Source: an uncultured Eubacteriales bacterium
GTDB taxonomy: Bacteria; Bacillota; Clostridia; Oscillospirales; UBA644
Reading direction: 5' to 3'
Length of the DNA: 64,000 nt
NCBI GenBank assembly: GCA_959604355.1
Contig: CAUHAO010000004.1
Location: forward strand, 25,015 to 89,014
Every line of letters starts with the position of its first letter. The first letter of the stretch is position 1. The position numbers and the translations under genes were made by a program. The notes beneath the pieces are model-generated. The model ran no database searches, had not been told where the DNA came from, and saw nothing but the letters and a program-made list of their open reading frames with translations. This document shows, piece after piece, positions 18,062 to 27,785 of this stretch.

Positions 18062-18081
18062 GAATATCGGAAATTTTTATT

Positions 18082-19263
18082 TTACTCCGCTGAGCGCACC
18101 TTGATGAACCCGTAGAGGTTACCCTGCTTGACGCGTGCGCAGCTTTCGCTGAAATTGTATGTTTCCGTGAACATTTCGGGTGTGACGAGCGTTCCGGTTT
18201 TGTCGATGTAGCCCCAAGCTGTGCCCGAAAGATTCATTACTGCCGCGTAGCCTTCCGAGAAGTCCTTCGCGCCGCCGAATTTTGTATCCGTCAAAGATGT
18301 TCCGTCGGGGCGCAGATAGCCCCATACGATGCCGAGTCTGTCAGTATCGTAAATGCCCACGCGTGCCAGACCGTCGCGAAAATCATACGCATACCTGTAT
18401 TTCGGCTCAACGACCGTTTCGCCTTCCGCGTTGATGTATCCGTGTTTTTTGTCGCTTACTACGTACGCGAGTCCTTCGTGGAAGTCTCCGACCTCCGACC
18501 ATTGCGCCGGTATGACGACATTTCCGTTTTTATCTATAAAGCCCCATTTGAGCCCGTCTTTGTAACTGCAAAGGCCTTCACTGAAAGCGCCGGTATCGTC
18601 AAATTTCAACTCAATAACGGTGTTTCCGTTCGCATCGATAAATCCGCTCTTGTAATACTCGAAAACTTCTGCAAGCCCTTCCGAAAATTCAGACGCGCCC
18701 GCCCATGCGAAGTTGTTCAGCAATGTGCCGTCTTTTCTGATAAAATCGAATTTTGACGCGTTATTCGAGGAATACTCTCCCTGAATAAGCGCGATGCCGT
18801 TTTTAAAACTTTTCGCATATTTGTATTTTATTTCAATAACGACATCTCCGGATGTATTGATATAGCCGTACCTGTTGTTTTTCATAACGACCGCGAGGCC
18901 GTCGCTGAACCCCCACGTGTTGTCATAGAGAGGGGAGATGACAGTGTTGCCGTTTGTGTCGATGAATCCCCATTGCAGAGAACTTTTATCCTGTACCGCC
19001 GCGAGCCCTTCCGAAAAAGACCATGCCGCGCCGTATATCGGATCGATGACGACGTTTCCGCTTTTGTCCATATAGCCCCAGAGTGATGTTTCCGCGTCCT
19101 GCACGGCGGCAAGGCCTTCGGAGAAGTCGCGCGCGTTTTTCCACTTGCACTCGCTTATCATGGTGAAAGTATCGTTTTCAAATGCGGTCGGCGCGCATCC
19201 TGACACGAGGGCTGCTAATATTATAAGAGTAAAGACAGAGGCGAACAATGCTCTTTTCTTCAT
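18082..19263 (-). CDS. WG-repeat lipoprotein
   Basis: A 393-residue lipoprotein (lipobox VSGC, Cys at residue 23) composed almost entirely of about ten WG repeats of 35-40 residues. Each has the pattern FSEGLAAV...WGYID..GNVVI; the fourth and last units are degenerate (FDFIRKDG and NFSESCARV...YGFI). Such repeats form beta-propeller-like or solenoid surfaces at the outer face of the cytoplasmic membrane in Bacillota; ligand unknown. AAAGGAG is well placed before the ATG. Single gene with its own promoter and terminator. Confidence 0.92.
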   Translation of the reverse strand: MKKRALFASVFTLIILAALVSGCAPTAFENDTFTMISECKWKNARDFSEGLAAVQDAETSLWGYMDKSGNVVIDPIYGAAWSFSEGLAAVQDKSSLQWGFIDTNGNTVISPLYDNTWGFSDGLAVVMKNNRYGYINTSGDVVIEIKYKYAKSFKNGIALIQGEYSSNNASKFDFIRKDGTLLNNFAWAGASEFSEGLAEVFEYYKSGFIDANGNTVIELKFDDTGAFSEGLCSYKDGLKWGFIDKNGNVVIPAQWSEVGDFHEGLAYVVSDKKHGYINAEGETVVEPKYRYAYDFRDGLARVGIYDTDRLGIVWGYLRPDGTSLTDTKFGGAKDFSEGYAAVMNLSGTAWGYIDKTGTLVTPEMFTETYNFSESCARVKQGNLYGFIKVRSAE

Positions 19264-19307
19264 GTTTTTCTCCTTTTGAGCGGTTTTGTATATTTTCGTT
19301 TACATAA

Positions 19308-19335
19308 CATATATCATATCATGAATGTATGTCAA
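19308..19335 (-). promoter_or_regulatory. Promoter of the WG-repeat gene
   Basis: On the minus strand TTGACA (19330-19335), 16 bp, TATATG (19308-19313). Confidence 0.55.
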
Positions 19336-19393
19336 ATCAATTAAATTTTTTTGCCCGAGCACAGAATATTCATAAAATTTTATCTTTTGCCAC

Positions 19394-19422
19394 TTGACGT
19401 TTCAAAAATTTAGTGATAATAT
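19394..19422 (+). promoter_or_regulatory. Promoter of the ktrBA operon
   Basis: TTGACG (19394-19399), 17 bp, TAATAT (19417-19422); an overlapping TATAAT at 19420-19425 gives 20-bp spacing. Confidence 0.6.
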
Positions 19423-19472
19423 AATAGTAGTCGACTTAAATTCGGAAACGCAGAAGAGAGGGGTTATCTGTC

Positions 19473-20852
19473 ATAGTTACGGCAAATAAATCAGCTTTTA
19501 AAAGGTTTAAAAACCGTTTTATATCAGACCCGACACAAGCGATAATTCTCAGCTTCCTTGTCGTTATGCTCCTTGGGGCAGTGCTGCTTTCTCTTCCCGT
19601 TGCTTCCAACGACGGGAGTTCAACATCTTTCCTTGACGCTCTTTTCACGTCTGTTTCGGCGACTTGCGTAACGGGACTTGTCGTTTTTGACACGTTTACC
19701 CATTGGAGCGTTTTCGGACGCATCGTGATCGCCGTTATGATACAAATCGGCGGGCTGGGGTTCATGAGCATCGCAACGCTTTTCTCCGTGATGGTACACC
19801 GTCGCGCGCGTCTTCGTGCGAAAATGGTCGCCATGCAGTCTCTTAACCTTTACGACATGAGCGACGTGCGCACTATACTTAAACATATATTTATAGGAAC
19901 CGCTGCGTTCGAAGGCGCTGCGGCGTTTGTGTTTACAGTACGCTTTATGCGCGAATACGGATTTTTATCCGCACTCGGCAGAGGTATTTTCCTTTCCGTG
20001 TCCGCGTTCTGCAACGCAGGCTTCGACCTTTGCGGAGACAAGACGCCGAGCGGTTCCCTTACCCAATACTCAGGAGATCTCGTCGTGAATATAACGGTTA
20101 TGCTGCTTATCGTCATCGGCGGTCTCGGTTTCCTTGTGTGGGAAGATATTTACACTAAAAAAAGGTTTTCAAGGTGCTCGCTTTTTTCAAAGATAGTCAT
20201 AATATCATCTCTTATTCTTATATTCGGCGGCGCATTGTTTATATTTGCTGCGGAATACGATAACTCTGCGACGTTGGGAGCGATGCCTTTACAAGAAAAG
20301 ATCCTTGCGGCGCTGTTTCAGTCGGTTTCCCCGAGAACCGCGGGCTTCAACACCGTTGATCTTTCACAGATGCGCGACGTGACAAAGATATTTTGCGTCT
20401 TTCTCATGCTTATCGGCGGCTCGTCGGGCTCGACCGCGGGCGGTATCAAAGTGCCGACTGTTGCGGTACTGTTTATTTCCGTCATTTCGGTTTTGCGCGG
20501 CAGACGTCAGGTCGTTTTCAAAGGCAGACGTATTGCCGATGAAACGGTGTTCAAAGCGTTTGCGCTGACAGTCTCTGTTTTTGTTATAGCAATGGTTTCG
20601 GCTTTCGCGGTATGTTTTATTGACGGTATAGCCTTTACGGACGCGCTGTTTGAATGTGTTTCGGCGATCTGTACTGTAGGCTTGTCTATTGCGGGTACGG
20701 CGTCGCTTTCGACCATGTCACATATAATCCTGATGTGCCTGATGTTCCTCGGACGTGTCGGGCTTCTTACCGCGTCTTTCGCGATATTCAACCGTCCTTC
20801 TGATGCTTCCGACAGTATCGGATATCCGGAAGGAAAAATTCTTATAGGATAA
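19473..20852 (+). CDS. ktrB: TrkH/KtrB-type potassium channel subunit (apparent AUA start)
   Basis: Membrane pore of a Ktr-type K+ (or Na+-coupled K+) uptake system. The four pore loops are all visible: SATCVTGL, SAFCNAGF, SPRTAGF and SAICTVGL, each with the filter Gly, separated by paired helices. The first ATG in frame (19566) would cut the first transmembrane helix in half. Upstream the frame is open to a stop at 19437 and holds no ATG, GTG or TTG. The only start with a good ribosome-binding site is AUA at 19473, nine bases after GAGGGG. That gives 459 residues beginning (M)VTANKSAFKRF, a normal KtrB N-terminus. A sequencing error at an original ATG is the alternative. Confidence 0.85.
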   Translation: MVTANKSAFKRFKNRFISDPTQAIILSFLVVMLLGAVLLSLPVASNDGSSTSFLDALFTSVSATCVTGLVVFDTFTHWSVFGRIVIAVMIQIGGLGFMSIATLFSVMVHRRARLRAKMVAMQSLNLYDMSDVRTILKHIFIGTAAFEGAAAFVFTVRFMREYGFLSALGRGIFLSVSAFCNAGFDLCGDKTPSGSLTQYSGDLVVNITVMLLIVIGGLGFLVWEDIYTKKRFSRCSLFSKIVIISSLILIFGGALFIFAAEYDNSATLGAMPLQEKILAALFQSVSPRTAGFNTVDLSQMRDVTKIFCVFLMLIGGSSGSTAGGIKVPTVAVLFISVISVLRGRRQVVFKGRRIADETVFKAFALTVSVFVIAMVSAFAVCFIDGIAFTDALFECVSAICTVGLSIAGTASLSTMSHIILMCLMFLGRVGLLTASFAIFNRPSDASDSIGYPEGKILIG

Positions 20853-20863
20853 GGAGAAAGAAC

Positions 20864-21514
20864 GTGAAATCTTTTGTAGTAATGGGGCTTGAAGGGTTCG
20901 GCTTTCATACCGCGAGACAACTTTTCGATCTCGGAAATGAGGTTCTCGCCATTGATGGAAATTCGGATCTCGTTGAAGAGATCGCGGATAATGTTACACA
21001 GGCGGTCACGGGCGATTGCAGAGATGAAAAAGTGCTGCGTTCTCTTGGCGTGGCGGACTTTGACTGCGCTGTCGTTTCGTTCGCGGATGGGGAGACGAAC
21101 ATTCTCGTCACCTCACTGCTCAAACAGCTCGGGGTAAAGACCGTCGTTACCAAGTCCACAAGCGATCTGTATACCCGTGTTCTGCTGCAGGTCGGTGCAG
21201 ATAAGGTCGTTTTTCCCGAGAAAGATATGGGAATAAAGACTGCGCAGAATCTCGCATCGACGCATGAAATACTCGATTTTATAGAACTTTCCGATAAATT
21301 ATCACTCGTCGAGCTCCGTCTTCCCGAAAAATGGATCGGAAAAGATCTCGTCACGCTCAATGTTCGCCGCGAATACGGCATAACGGTCGTGGCGATCAAA
21401 CATGGCGATACCGGCGCGGTTGAAGTTTCCGTAGACCCGCGGTATGCATTCAGAGAGGGCGATGTGCTCGTCGTTGTCGGATCGAATACCGATATCGCGA
21501 AGGTCTCGGGATGA
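20864..21514 (+). CDS. ktrA: KtrA-type gating subunit of potassium uptake (RCK)
   Basis: Cytoplasmic nucleotide-binding ring that gates KtrB. The 216 residues comprise an RCK_N Rossmann domain (VVMGLEGFGFHTARQL; DGNSDLVEEI; VTGDCRDEKVLRSLGV) and an RCK_C domain (about 140-216, ELRLPEKWIGKDL; FREGDVLVVVG) that may bind c-di-AMP in related proteins. AAGGAGAAAG precedes the start, 11 bases after the ktrB stop. Its stop overlaps the next start as ATGA. Confidence 0.93.
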   Translation: MKSFVVMGLEGFGFHTARQLFDLGNEVLAIDGNSDLVEEIADNVTQAVTGDCRDEKVLRSLGVADFDCAVVSFADGETNILVTSLLKQLGVKTVVTKSTSDLYTRVLLQVGADKVVFPEKDMGIKTAQNLASTHEILDFIELSDKLSLVELRLPEKWIGKDLVTLNVRREYGITVVAIKHGDTGAVEVSVDPRYAFREGDVLVVVGSNTDIAKVSG

Positions 21515-22257
21515 TCAGGGAAATATCAAGCCGCAAAAACCCCGTTGTGGCGCAGACGGAAAAGATATGCAAGTCCCCGTCGGCGGAAAATTTTGTCATG
21601 CAAGGCGACAAATTCATTTCCGATGCGGCACGGGCGCACCCCGAAACTTTCATTATGCTTTTTACCACGGATACGGAAAAATACGGAGATATAATAGCGC
21701 TTTTGCCACCCGAATGCCAAATTTTCGCGGTCACGCAACCCGTTATGGACAGGCTTTCACAGTCCGTGTCCGAATCTTCTCTTCTGGCGGTGATGCGTAA
21801 ACATATTCCGCTGCGTCCCGACAGCCTGATCATTCTTGACGGGGTGCAGGATCCGGGAAACGTGGGCACGGTGATCCGCACGGCTCATTGCTTCGGCTTC
21901 GGAGTCGTCTGTGGTGATGACTGCGCAAATCCTTTTTCCGCAAAGGCCGTACGCAGTACCGCAGGTGCCATCCTCGGGTGCTATGCGGAAAAAAGAGATC
22001 TTAAAACATATATACCCGAGCTGAAAAATGACGGATATTTCATCTGCGGCTCGGCGCTTTCCGAAAAGGCAGAATCTTTGCCCGACGCAGATATACCTTG
22101 CGGCAGGCGCGCGGTGATAGTAGGCAGCGAGGGACGCGGCGTTTCGGCACAGGTTCTCGCGCTGACGGACAAGGTGCTGTATATACCGATAAAAAACGTA
22201 GAATCTCTCAATGCTGCAGTCGCTGCGGCGATATTCACATATGCGCTTTCGCTGTGA
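21511..22257 (+). CDS. TrmH/SpoU-family RNA 2'-O-methyltransferase
   Basis: Methylates a ribose 2'-OH in rRNA or tRNA using SAM. The 248 residues hold an N-terminal L30e-like substrate domain and the knotted SPOUT domain with motif 1 LDGVQDPGNVGTVIRTA, motif 2 IVGSEGRGVS and motif 3 IPIKNVESLNAAVAAAI. The target nucleotide cannot be told from sequence. Coupled to ktrA by ATGA overlap. Confidence 0.93.
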   Translation: MIREISSRKNPVVAQTEKICKSPSAENFVMQGDKFISDAARAHPETFIMLFTTDTEKYGDIIALLPPECQIFAVTQPVMDRLSQSVSESSLLAVMRKHIPLRPDSLIILDGVQDPGNVGTVIRTAHCFGFGVVCGDDCANPFSAKAVRSTAGAILGCYAEKRDLKTYIPELKNDGYFICGSALSEKAESLPDADIPCGRRAVIVGSEGRGVSAQVLALTDKVLYIPIKNVESLNAAVAAAIFTYALSL

Positions 22258-22272
22258 TAGCAAGAGGTCAGA

Positions 22273-23472
22273 ATGAATAAAAACACTCTTCCGGTCGTAT
22301 GGCTGCTCACGCTTTGCGAAAAGAGCCCGTGCGGCGGCATCATTTACAAAACGATCCTCGCGTACGACGATCCCGAAAAGTTTTATTCCGCCAAGGCGTT
22401 TGAATATGACCGCGGGATATTTTCGGAAGATGATATAATAACGCTTTCGGATAAAAACACATCCCGTGCCGAGAAAATCTGCGCATACTGCGCCTCAAAC
22501 GGCATAGACATTATCACATACTACGACAAGGCGTATCCCGAATTTCTCAAAACCATAGACCAGCCTCCGGCGGCGCTTTTTGTCAAAGGCAGACTCCCCG
22601 AAATGTGCCATGCCCCTTCGGTATCGATAGTCGGAATGAGGGACTGCTGTTCCTTCTCGAAAAAGTTTGCCGCATCCGTTGCTTACGCTCTTGCCCACAG
22701 CGGATTCACCGTTGTCAGCGGAATGGCGCGCGGCACGGATACTTACGCCCATAAAGGCGCGCTTCTTGCGGGAAAACCGACAGTTGCGGTTCTGCCTTGC
22801 GGAGTCGATCTGGTATATCCTCAGCAAAACAGCGAATTATACAGACGGATAATCGAAAACGGCGCGGTCGTTTCGGAGTATCTTCCCGGAACACGGTGCA
22901 GACCGTATTTTTTCAGAATGCGCAACAGGATAATAAGCGCTCTTACCGCGGCGACGCTCGTCGTCGAATCCGGCTCCGGCGGCGGTTCGATGATAACGGC
23001 AATTCACGCTCTCGAGCAGGGCAGATCCGTTTTTGCGGTCCCTGCGACTCCGGGCGGAATGATGGCGCTGGGCACCAACGATCTTATCCGCGACGGCGCG
23101 ATCATATGCTCCGGACCACAGGACATAATAGATGACTATAATACTACTTATCACACGGATATCAAGCTCACGATACCTGAACGGCACAGACATTCCGGGC
23201 CCCGGGAGTTATTCCGTGACAAGCGGCCCGCACCCGCGGCGGAGTCAATGAAAAACACCTGTGACTCGGCTGCGTTGCAAAAAACCGAACCCGAGGGGCT
23301 CTCTCCGAAGGAAAAAGCTGTTTTTGACATATTGAACGGACAGTTTTGCTCCACCGACGATATTTGCCAGGCTACGGGGTTTTCTTTTCCCGAAACCGTG
23401 CGTATTCTCAGCTCTTTGGAACTGCGCGGAACCGTTCAGGCACTTCCCGGCGGATTTTATAAGATAAAGTAA
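22273..23472 (+). CDS. dprA: DNA processing protein DprA
   Basis: Loads RecA on incoming single-stranded DNA during transformation and is conserved even in bacteria not known to be competent. The 399 residues include the Rossmann core with SIVGMRDCC, VVSGMARGTDTYAHKGAL and RNRIISALTAATLVVES, and a C-terminal winged helix (about 335-399; SPKEKAVFDIL, ICQATGFSF). AGGTCAG-type site upstream. It sits in the frequent dprA-topA-trmFO order. Confidence 0.95.
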   Translation: MNKNTLPVVWLLTLCEKSPCGGIIYKTILAYDDPEKFYSAKAFEYDRGIFSEDDIITLSDKNTSRAEKICAYCASNGIDIITYYDKAYPEFLKTIDQPPAALFVKGRLPEMCHAPSVSIVGMRDCCSFSKKFAASVAYALAHSGFTVVSGMARGTDTYAHKGALLAGKPTVAVLPCGVDLVYPQQNSELYRRIIENGAVVSEYLPGTRCRPYFFRMRNRIISALTAATLVVESGSGGGSMITAIHALEQGRSVFAVPATPGGMMALGTNDLIRDGAIICSGPQDIIDDYNTTYHTDIKLTIPERHRHSGPRELFRDKRPAPAAESMKNTCDSAALQKTEPEGLSPKEKAVFDILNGQFCSTDDICQATGFSFPETVRILSSLELRGTVQALPGGFYKIK

Positions 23473-23491
23473 ATCACGATTGGAGAAAAAA

Positions 23492-25693
23492 ATGGCACAA
23501 ACAAAAGCTTCCACCGCGGCAAGTACAAAGAAAAAGACTCAGACTGCCGCTAAAACCAAAAAAGAATCGAAAACGGCAGCCAAACCGACGAAAAACCTGC
23601 TCATAGTCGAGTCTCCTTCGAAGGCGAAGACAATAAAAAAATATCTCGGCAGTAAATATGAAGTTCTTTCGTCGAAAGGCCATATCAGAGACCTTCCTTC
23701 GTCCCGACTCGGTGTCGATATTGAAAACGATTTTACTCCGGATTATATCGTTTCCAGGAAAGACGGAAAGGCGGCGCTTCTCAAAGAGCTTAAAACAGCC
23801 GCGGCGCAGAGCAAAAAAGTTTATCTCGCGACCGACCCTGACCGCGAGGGCGAGGCCATTGCCTGGCATCTTGCGGAATTGCTCGGTATATCTCCCAAAG
23901 ACCCTGTCAGAGTAACATTCAATGAAATAACGAAAAATGCCGTCATCGCAGGAGTCGCGGCTCCCCGTATGATAGACATGGACAGAGTTGCCGCTCAGCA
24001 GGCGAGACGTGTCCTTGACCGTATAGTCGGTTACAAACTCAGTCCGTTTCTCTGGAAAAAAGTAAAAAAAGGACTTTCCGCGGGCCGCGTGCAGTCCGTT
24101 GCGACGCGTCTTATCGTTGACCGCGAACGTGAGATAGAGGCGTTCGTCCCCGAAGAATACTGGGTAATGGGCGCTGTTTTTCCGCATGGTAGAAAAACAT
24201 GGTCGGCAATGCTTGACGCCAAAAAGACCCCCGGCAACGCGGAGGATGTTGAAAAACTCGAAAATGCGCTTCGTGCCGCAACGTATACCGTCTCGGCTGT
24301 TAAGCCCCAGGAGAAACTCAGACAGCCGAATCCTCCGTTTACAACTTCGTCCCTGCAGCAGGATGCGTCCGTCCGTCTTAATATGCGTCCTTACCGCACG
24401 ATGAATATTGCTCAGGCGTTATATGAAGGCGTTGACGTGGGCGGACATTCCACCGGTCTTATCACCTACATGAGAACCGACTCTCTCCGTATTTCAGCGG
24501 AAGCCCAGACCGCGGCAAGGGCTTATATAACCTCTGCCTACGGCGATGAATACTGTCCGAAAACGCCGAGAGTCTTCAAAACGCGTTCCAACGCCCAGGA
24601 CGCGCATGAAGCGATACGCCCTACGGATGTCAGCCTGACACCCGAAAAAATAAAAGGAAGTCTTACTTCCGAACAATACAGACTTTATAAACTCATATGG
24701 GACAGATTTGTCGCAAGCCAGATGTCCGCGGCGGTCTACAGCTCCGTTTCGATCGAGGTAACGGCAGATACAGAAAAGGATTCATATGTTTTCCGTGCCG
24801 ATGACCGGAAACTTGTTTTTCCCGGCTTTACGACGCTTTATAATTACGGCGAGGAAGACGAGAAAACTGTGACGAGACTTCCCGAACTTGAGGTCGGGCA
24901 GACCCTTGAACTGAAGGACATAACTTCCGAGCAGAGATTTACTCAGCCTCCGTCCAGATACACCGAAGCATCGCTCATCAAGACACTTGAAGAAAACGGT
25001 ATCGGCCGTCCGTCCACTTATGCGCCCACTATAAGCACGATAATCGATCGTTCGTACGTCGAAAAAGAAGGCAAGACGCTCAAGCCGACGAGCCTCGGTA
25101 CGGTTACGACAGACCTTATGTGCGAGAATTTCAAGGATATCGTTGACGTGTCGTTCACCGCGGGTATGGAAAGTCAGCTCGACTCCGTCGAGGAGGGCAA
25201 AAAGACTTACCTTGAAGTTATGAAAGATTTCTATGGGGATTTTGCGCGCACTCTCAGTGCCGCCGAGAAAAAACTCGAGGGCGTGCACGTTTCCGTTCCC
25301 AATGAAGAAAGTGATGAGGTCTGCGAACTCTGCGGCAGAAAAATGGTTTACAAAGTCGGCAGATTCGGTAAATTCCTCGCATGCCCGGGGTATCCCGAAT
25401 GCAAAAATACAAAGACAATAGTCACCGAAGCCAACGGTACATGCCCCTCATGCGGTGCGCAGATGATAGTCAGAAAGACGAAAAAAGGCAAGACGTACTA
25501 TGTTTGCTCCAAGGCTCCCGAATGCAGTTTCATGACCTGGGATATGCCTGTTAAAGACAAATGTCCGAATTGCGGCTCGACGCTGTTCCGTCATTTCAAT
25601 AAACTCAACTGTCTCAAAGAGGGCTGCGGATATTCCGCCGCCGTTCCGAAAAAAACGAAAAAGACCTCTTCAGAGGACACAAAGGAATCATGA
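23492..25693 (+). CDS. topA: DNA topoisomerase I
   Basis: Relaxes negative supercoils by transient single-strand cleavage. The 733 residues begin with a Lys/Ala/Thr-rich tail (about 1-33), followed by the Toprim domain (NLLIVESPSKAKTIKKYLG; DPDREGEAIAWHL), the catalytic region GLITYMRTDS with active-site Tyr, RPSTYAPTI, and three C-terminal four-Cys zinc ribbons (CELCGRKM...CPGYPEC; CPSCGAQM...CSKAPEC; CPNCGS...CLKEGC). Start ATG at 23492 follows TTGGAGAAAA; a TTG overlapping that site is rejected. Overlaps the SDR start as ATGA. Confidence 0.97.
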   Translation: MAQTKASTAASTKKKTQTAAKTKKESKTAAKPTKNLLIVESPSKAKTIKKYLGSKYEVLSSKGHIRDLPSSRLGVDIENDFTPDYIVSRKDGKAALLKELKTAAAQSKKVYLATDPDREGEAIAWHLAELLGISPKDPVRVTFNEITKNAVIAGVAAPRMIDMDRVAAQQARRVLDRIVGYKLSPFLWKKVKKGLSAGRVQSVATRLIVDREREIEAFVPEEYWVMGAVFPHGRKTWSAMLDAKKTPGNAEDVEKLENALRAATYTVSAVKPQEKLRQPNPPFTTSSLQQDASVRLNMRPYRTMNIAQALYEGVDVGGHSTGLITYMRTDSLRISAEAQTAARAYITSAYGDEYCPKTPRVFKTRSNAQDAHEAIRPTDVSLTPEKIKGSLTSEQYRLYKLIWDRFVASQMSAAVYSSVSIEVTADTEKDSYVFRADDRKLVFPGFTTLYNYGEEDEKTVTRLPELEVGQTLELKDITSEQRFTQPPSRYTEASLIKTLEENGIGRPSTYAPTISTIIDRSYVEKEGKTLKPTSLGTVTTDLMCENFKDIVDVSFTAGMESQLDSVEEGKKTYLEVMKDFYGDFARTLSAAEKKLEGVHVSVPNEESDEVCELCGRKMVYKVGRFGKFLACPGYPECKNTKTIVTEANGTCPSCGAQMIVRKTKKGKTYYVCSKAPECSFMTWDMPVKDKCPNCGSTLFRHFNKLNCLKEGCGYSAAVPKKTKKTSSEDTKES

Positions 25694-26418
25694 AAACCGT
25701 CCTTATTACAGGTGCGGCAAAAGGTATAGGTGCCGCATGCGCGGCGCTTTTTGCCGAAAAAGGATATAATGTCGCCGTAAATTATCTTCACAGCCGTGAG
25801 CGTGCCGAAGAGCTTTGTCGCGCGTTGCGCGAAAAAGGCTTTTCTGCGGAAGCTTTCGGTGCGGATTGCTCATCGGAATCCGAAGTTGAGAGACTTTTCA
25901 CGGAAGTTGAAGCGTCTTTCGGACACATTGACGTTCTTGTTAATAACGCAGGTACGGCTTTGTGGAAGCTCCTTCCCGATACGACACCGGATGAATGGGA
26001 TAGACTTTTTGCAAACGATTTGCGAGGCGCATATCTGTGCTGCCGCCGCATTTTGCCCGATATGATACGCCGCAAAAAGGGCAGTATCGTGAATATATCG
26101 TCAGTCTGGGGCGAATACGGTGCCTCGTGCGAAGTCGCATATTCCGCGGCAAAAGCGGGTATTATAGGTTTGACAAAAGCGCTTTCAAAAGAGGTTGGGC
26201 CGTCTGGTGTCCGAGTAAATTGTGTCTCGCCCGGTGTAATAGACACCGAAATGAACGCCATTCATTCAGCCGAAACGCTCGCGGCTCTTGCCGATGAAAC
26301 GCCTCTTTGCAGGATAGGGCAAGCGGCGGAAGTCGCACAGGCGGTATTCTTTCTTGCGAGTGACGCGGCGTCGTTCATCACGGGACAGACGCTTGCAGTC
26401 AACGGCGGTATGATGTAA
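25690..26418 (+). CDS. Short-chain dehydrogenase/reductase (FabG-like)
   Basis: An NAD(P)H-dependent oxidoreductase of 242 residues. The Rossmann loop TGAAKGIGAACA is at the N-terminus, NNAG near residue 86, catalytic Ser in NISSVWG and Tyr/Lys in YSAAKAG, and the C-terminal SFITGQTLAVNGG typical of 3-oxoacyl-ACP reductase relatives. The fatty-acid role is possible but not proved; generic SDRs share these motifs. ATGA overlap with topA shows cotranscription in an otherwise DNA/tRNA-maintenance group. Confidence 0.9.
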   Translation: MKTVLITGAAKGIGAACAALFAEKGYNVAVNYLHSRERAEELCRALREKGFSAEAFGADCSSESEVERLFTEVEASFGHIDVLVNNAGTALWKLLPDTTPDEWDRLFANDLRGAYLCCRRILPDMIRRKKGSIVNISSVWGEYGASCEVAYSAAKAGIIGLTKALSKEVGPSGVRVNCVSPGVIDTEMNAIHSAETLAALADETPLCRIGQAAEVAQAVFFLASDAASFITGQTLAVNGGMM

Positions 26419-26436
26419 TAGAAAGGCTGATAAACT

Positions 26437-27762
26437 TTGGATATAAAAACGGTAAACGTCGTCGGAGGCGGCCTTGCAGGCAGCGAAGCTGCGTATCAGC
26501 TCGCAAAACGCGGAGTTCATGTCCGTCTTTTCGATATGAAGCCGACGAAAAAGATTCATGCGCACTCGACGAATGATTTCTGCGAACTGTGCTGTTCAAA
26601 CTCGTTTCGTGCGGAAGGTCTGGGCAACGCCATAGGCGTTCTGAAAGAAGAACTTCGCCGAATGGGAAGTCTTGTTATGAAATGCGCCGACGAAACGCGT
26701 GTTCCCGCGGGAGGCGCGCTGGCTGTAGACAGAGAAAAATTTTCCGCATCCGTCACTGCGGCTCTGCGTTCTCATGAGCATATAGAAATAGTTGAAAAAG
26801 AGGTAACGAACCTCGATTTTGAAGAAAATACAATAATTGCAACAGGGCCTTTGACGAGTGATGCCCTTTCCGAAAGAATACATGAATTTTTCGGAAAAGA
26901 CGAACTCCATTTCTTTGATGCGGCGGCGCCGATAGTTTTCGCAGAAAGCATCGACATGACTAAAGCGTGGTTCGCATCCCGTTATGACAAAGGTACTGCC
27001 GATTATATAAACTGCCCCATGACGCGCGAAGAGTATGATGCATTTTATGATGCGCTTATCAACGCAAAGACCGCTCAGCTGCACGATTTCGAAAACAGCA
27101 AGGTCTTTGAGGGGTGTATGCCCGTGGAGGTCATGGCATCACGCGGCAGAGAGACGCTCCTTTACGGGCCGCTCAAGCCCGTAGGATTGCTCGACCCGCA
27201 TACGGGGAAACTTCCCTATGCGGTGGTGCAGCTTCGCAAGGATAACGGAGCAAGCTCGATGTATAATATCGTCGGATTTCAGACACATCTGTTGTTCGGG
27301 GAGCAAAAACGTGTGTTTTCGATGATACCGGGTCTTGAAAACGCGGAATTCGCACGCTACGGAGTCATGCACCGAAATACGTTTATCAATTCGCCGGGAC
27401 TGCTTACCCCGACATATGAGGCAAAAAAGCGCAAGGGCTTGTTTTTCGCGGGCCAGATGACGGGCGTCGAAGGGTACATAGAAAGTTGTTCCTCCGGTTT
27501 CGTCGCTGCTCTCAATGCCGTACCGGGCCTTGAAAAGCCCATAATTTTCGACGCAAGAACCGCAACAGGCGCTCTCGCGCAGTATATAAGCAACGAAAGC
27601 GTTGACGCATTCGAGCCTATGAATGTCAATTTCGGAATCTTTGAGCCTCTTGAAAATGTCCGCCCCAACGGCAGAAAGCTAAGGAAAGCAGACCGTAAGA
27701 CCGCGTATGCCGAAAGGGCTTTGCAGGTAATCGATGAAATGATAGAAGAATATTGTATATAA
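26437..27762 (+). CDS. trmFO: Methylenetetrahydrofolate-tRNA-(uracil-54-C5)-methyltransferase
   Basis: Flavoenzyme forming ribothymidine-54 in tRNA with methylene-THF as carbon source. The 441 residues start VNVVGGGLAGSEAAYQLA (FAD-binding), contain HSTNDFCELCCSNSFRAEGLGNAIGVLKEE, whose Cys cluster includes the catalytic Cys region, and end with the usual GIFEP and KADRKTAYAERAL. The start is TTG at 26437, ten bases after GAAAGG, matching the family N-terminus; no ATG is available. Confidence 0.96.
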   Translation: MDIKTVNVVGGGLAGSEAAYQLAKRGVHVRLFDMKPTKKIHAHSTNDFCELCCSNSFRAEGLGNAIGVLKEELRRMGSLVMKCADETRVPAGGALAVDREKFSASVTAALRSHEHIEIVEKEVTNLDFEENTIIATGPLTSDALSERIHEFFGKDELHFFDAAAPIVFAESIDMTKAWFASRYDKGTADYINCPMTREEYDAFYDALINAKTAQLHDFENSKVFEGCMPVEVMASRGRETLLYGPLKPVGLLDPHTGKLPYAVVQLRKDNGASSMYNIVGFQTHLLFGEQKRVFSMIPGLENAEFARYGVMHRNTFINSPGLLTPTYEAKKRKGLFFAGQMTGVEGYIESCSSGFVAALNAVPGLEKPIIFDARTATGALAQYISNESVDAFEPMNVNFGIFEPLENVRPNGRKLRKADRKTAYAERALQVIDEMIEEYCI

Positions 27763-27785
27763 ATCCGCAAAAGGGGGATCATTTT

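Noticed and set aside
23480..23492. TTG at 23480 as the topA start
   Set aside because: It overlaps the GGAG ribosome-binding site that serves the ATG at 23492.
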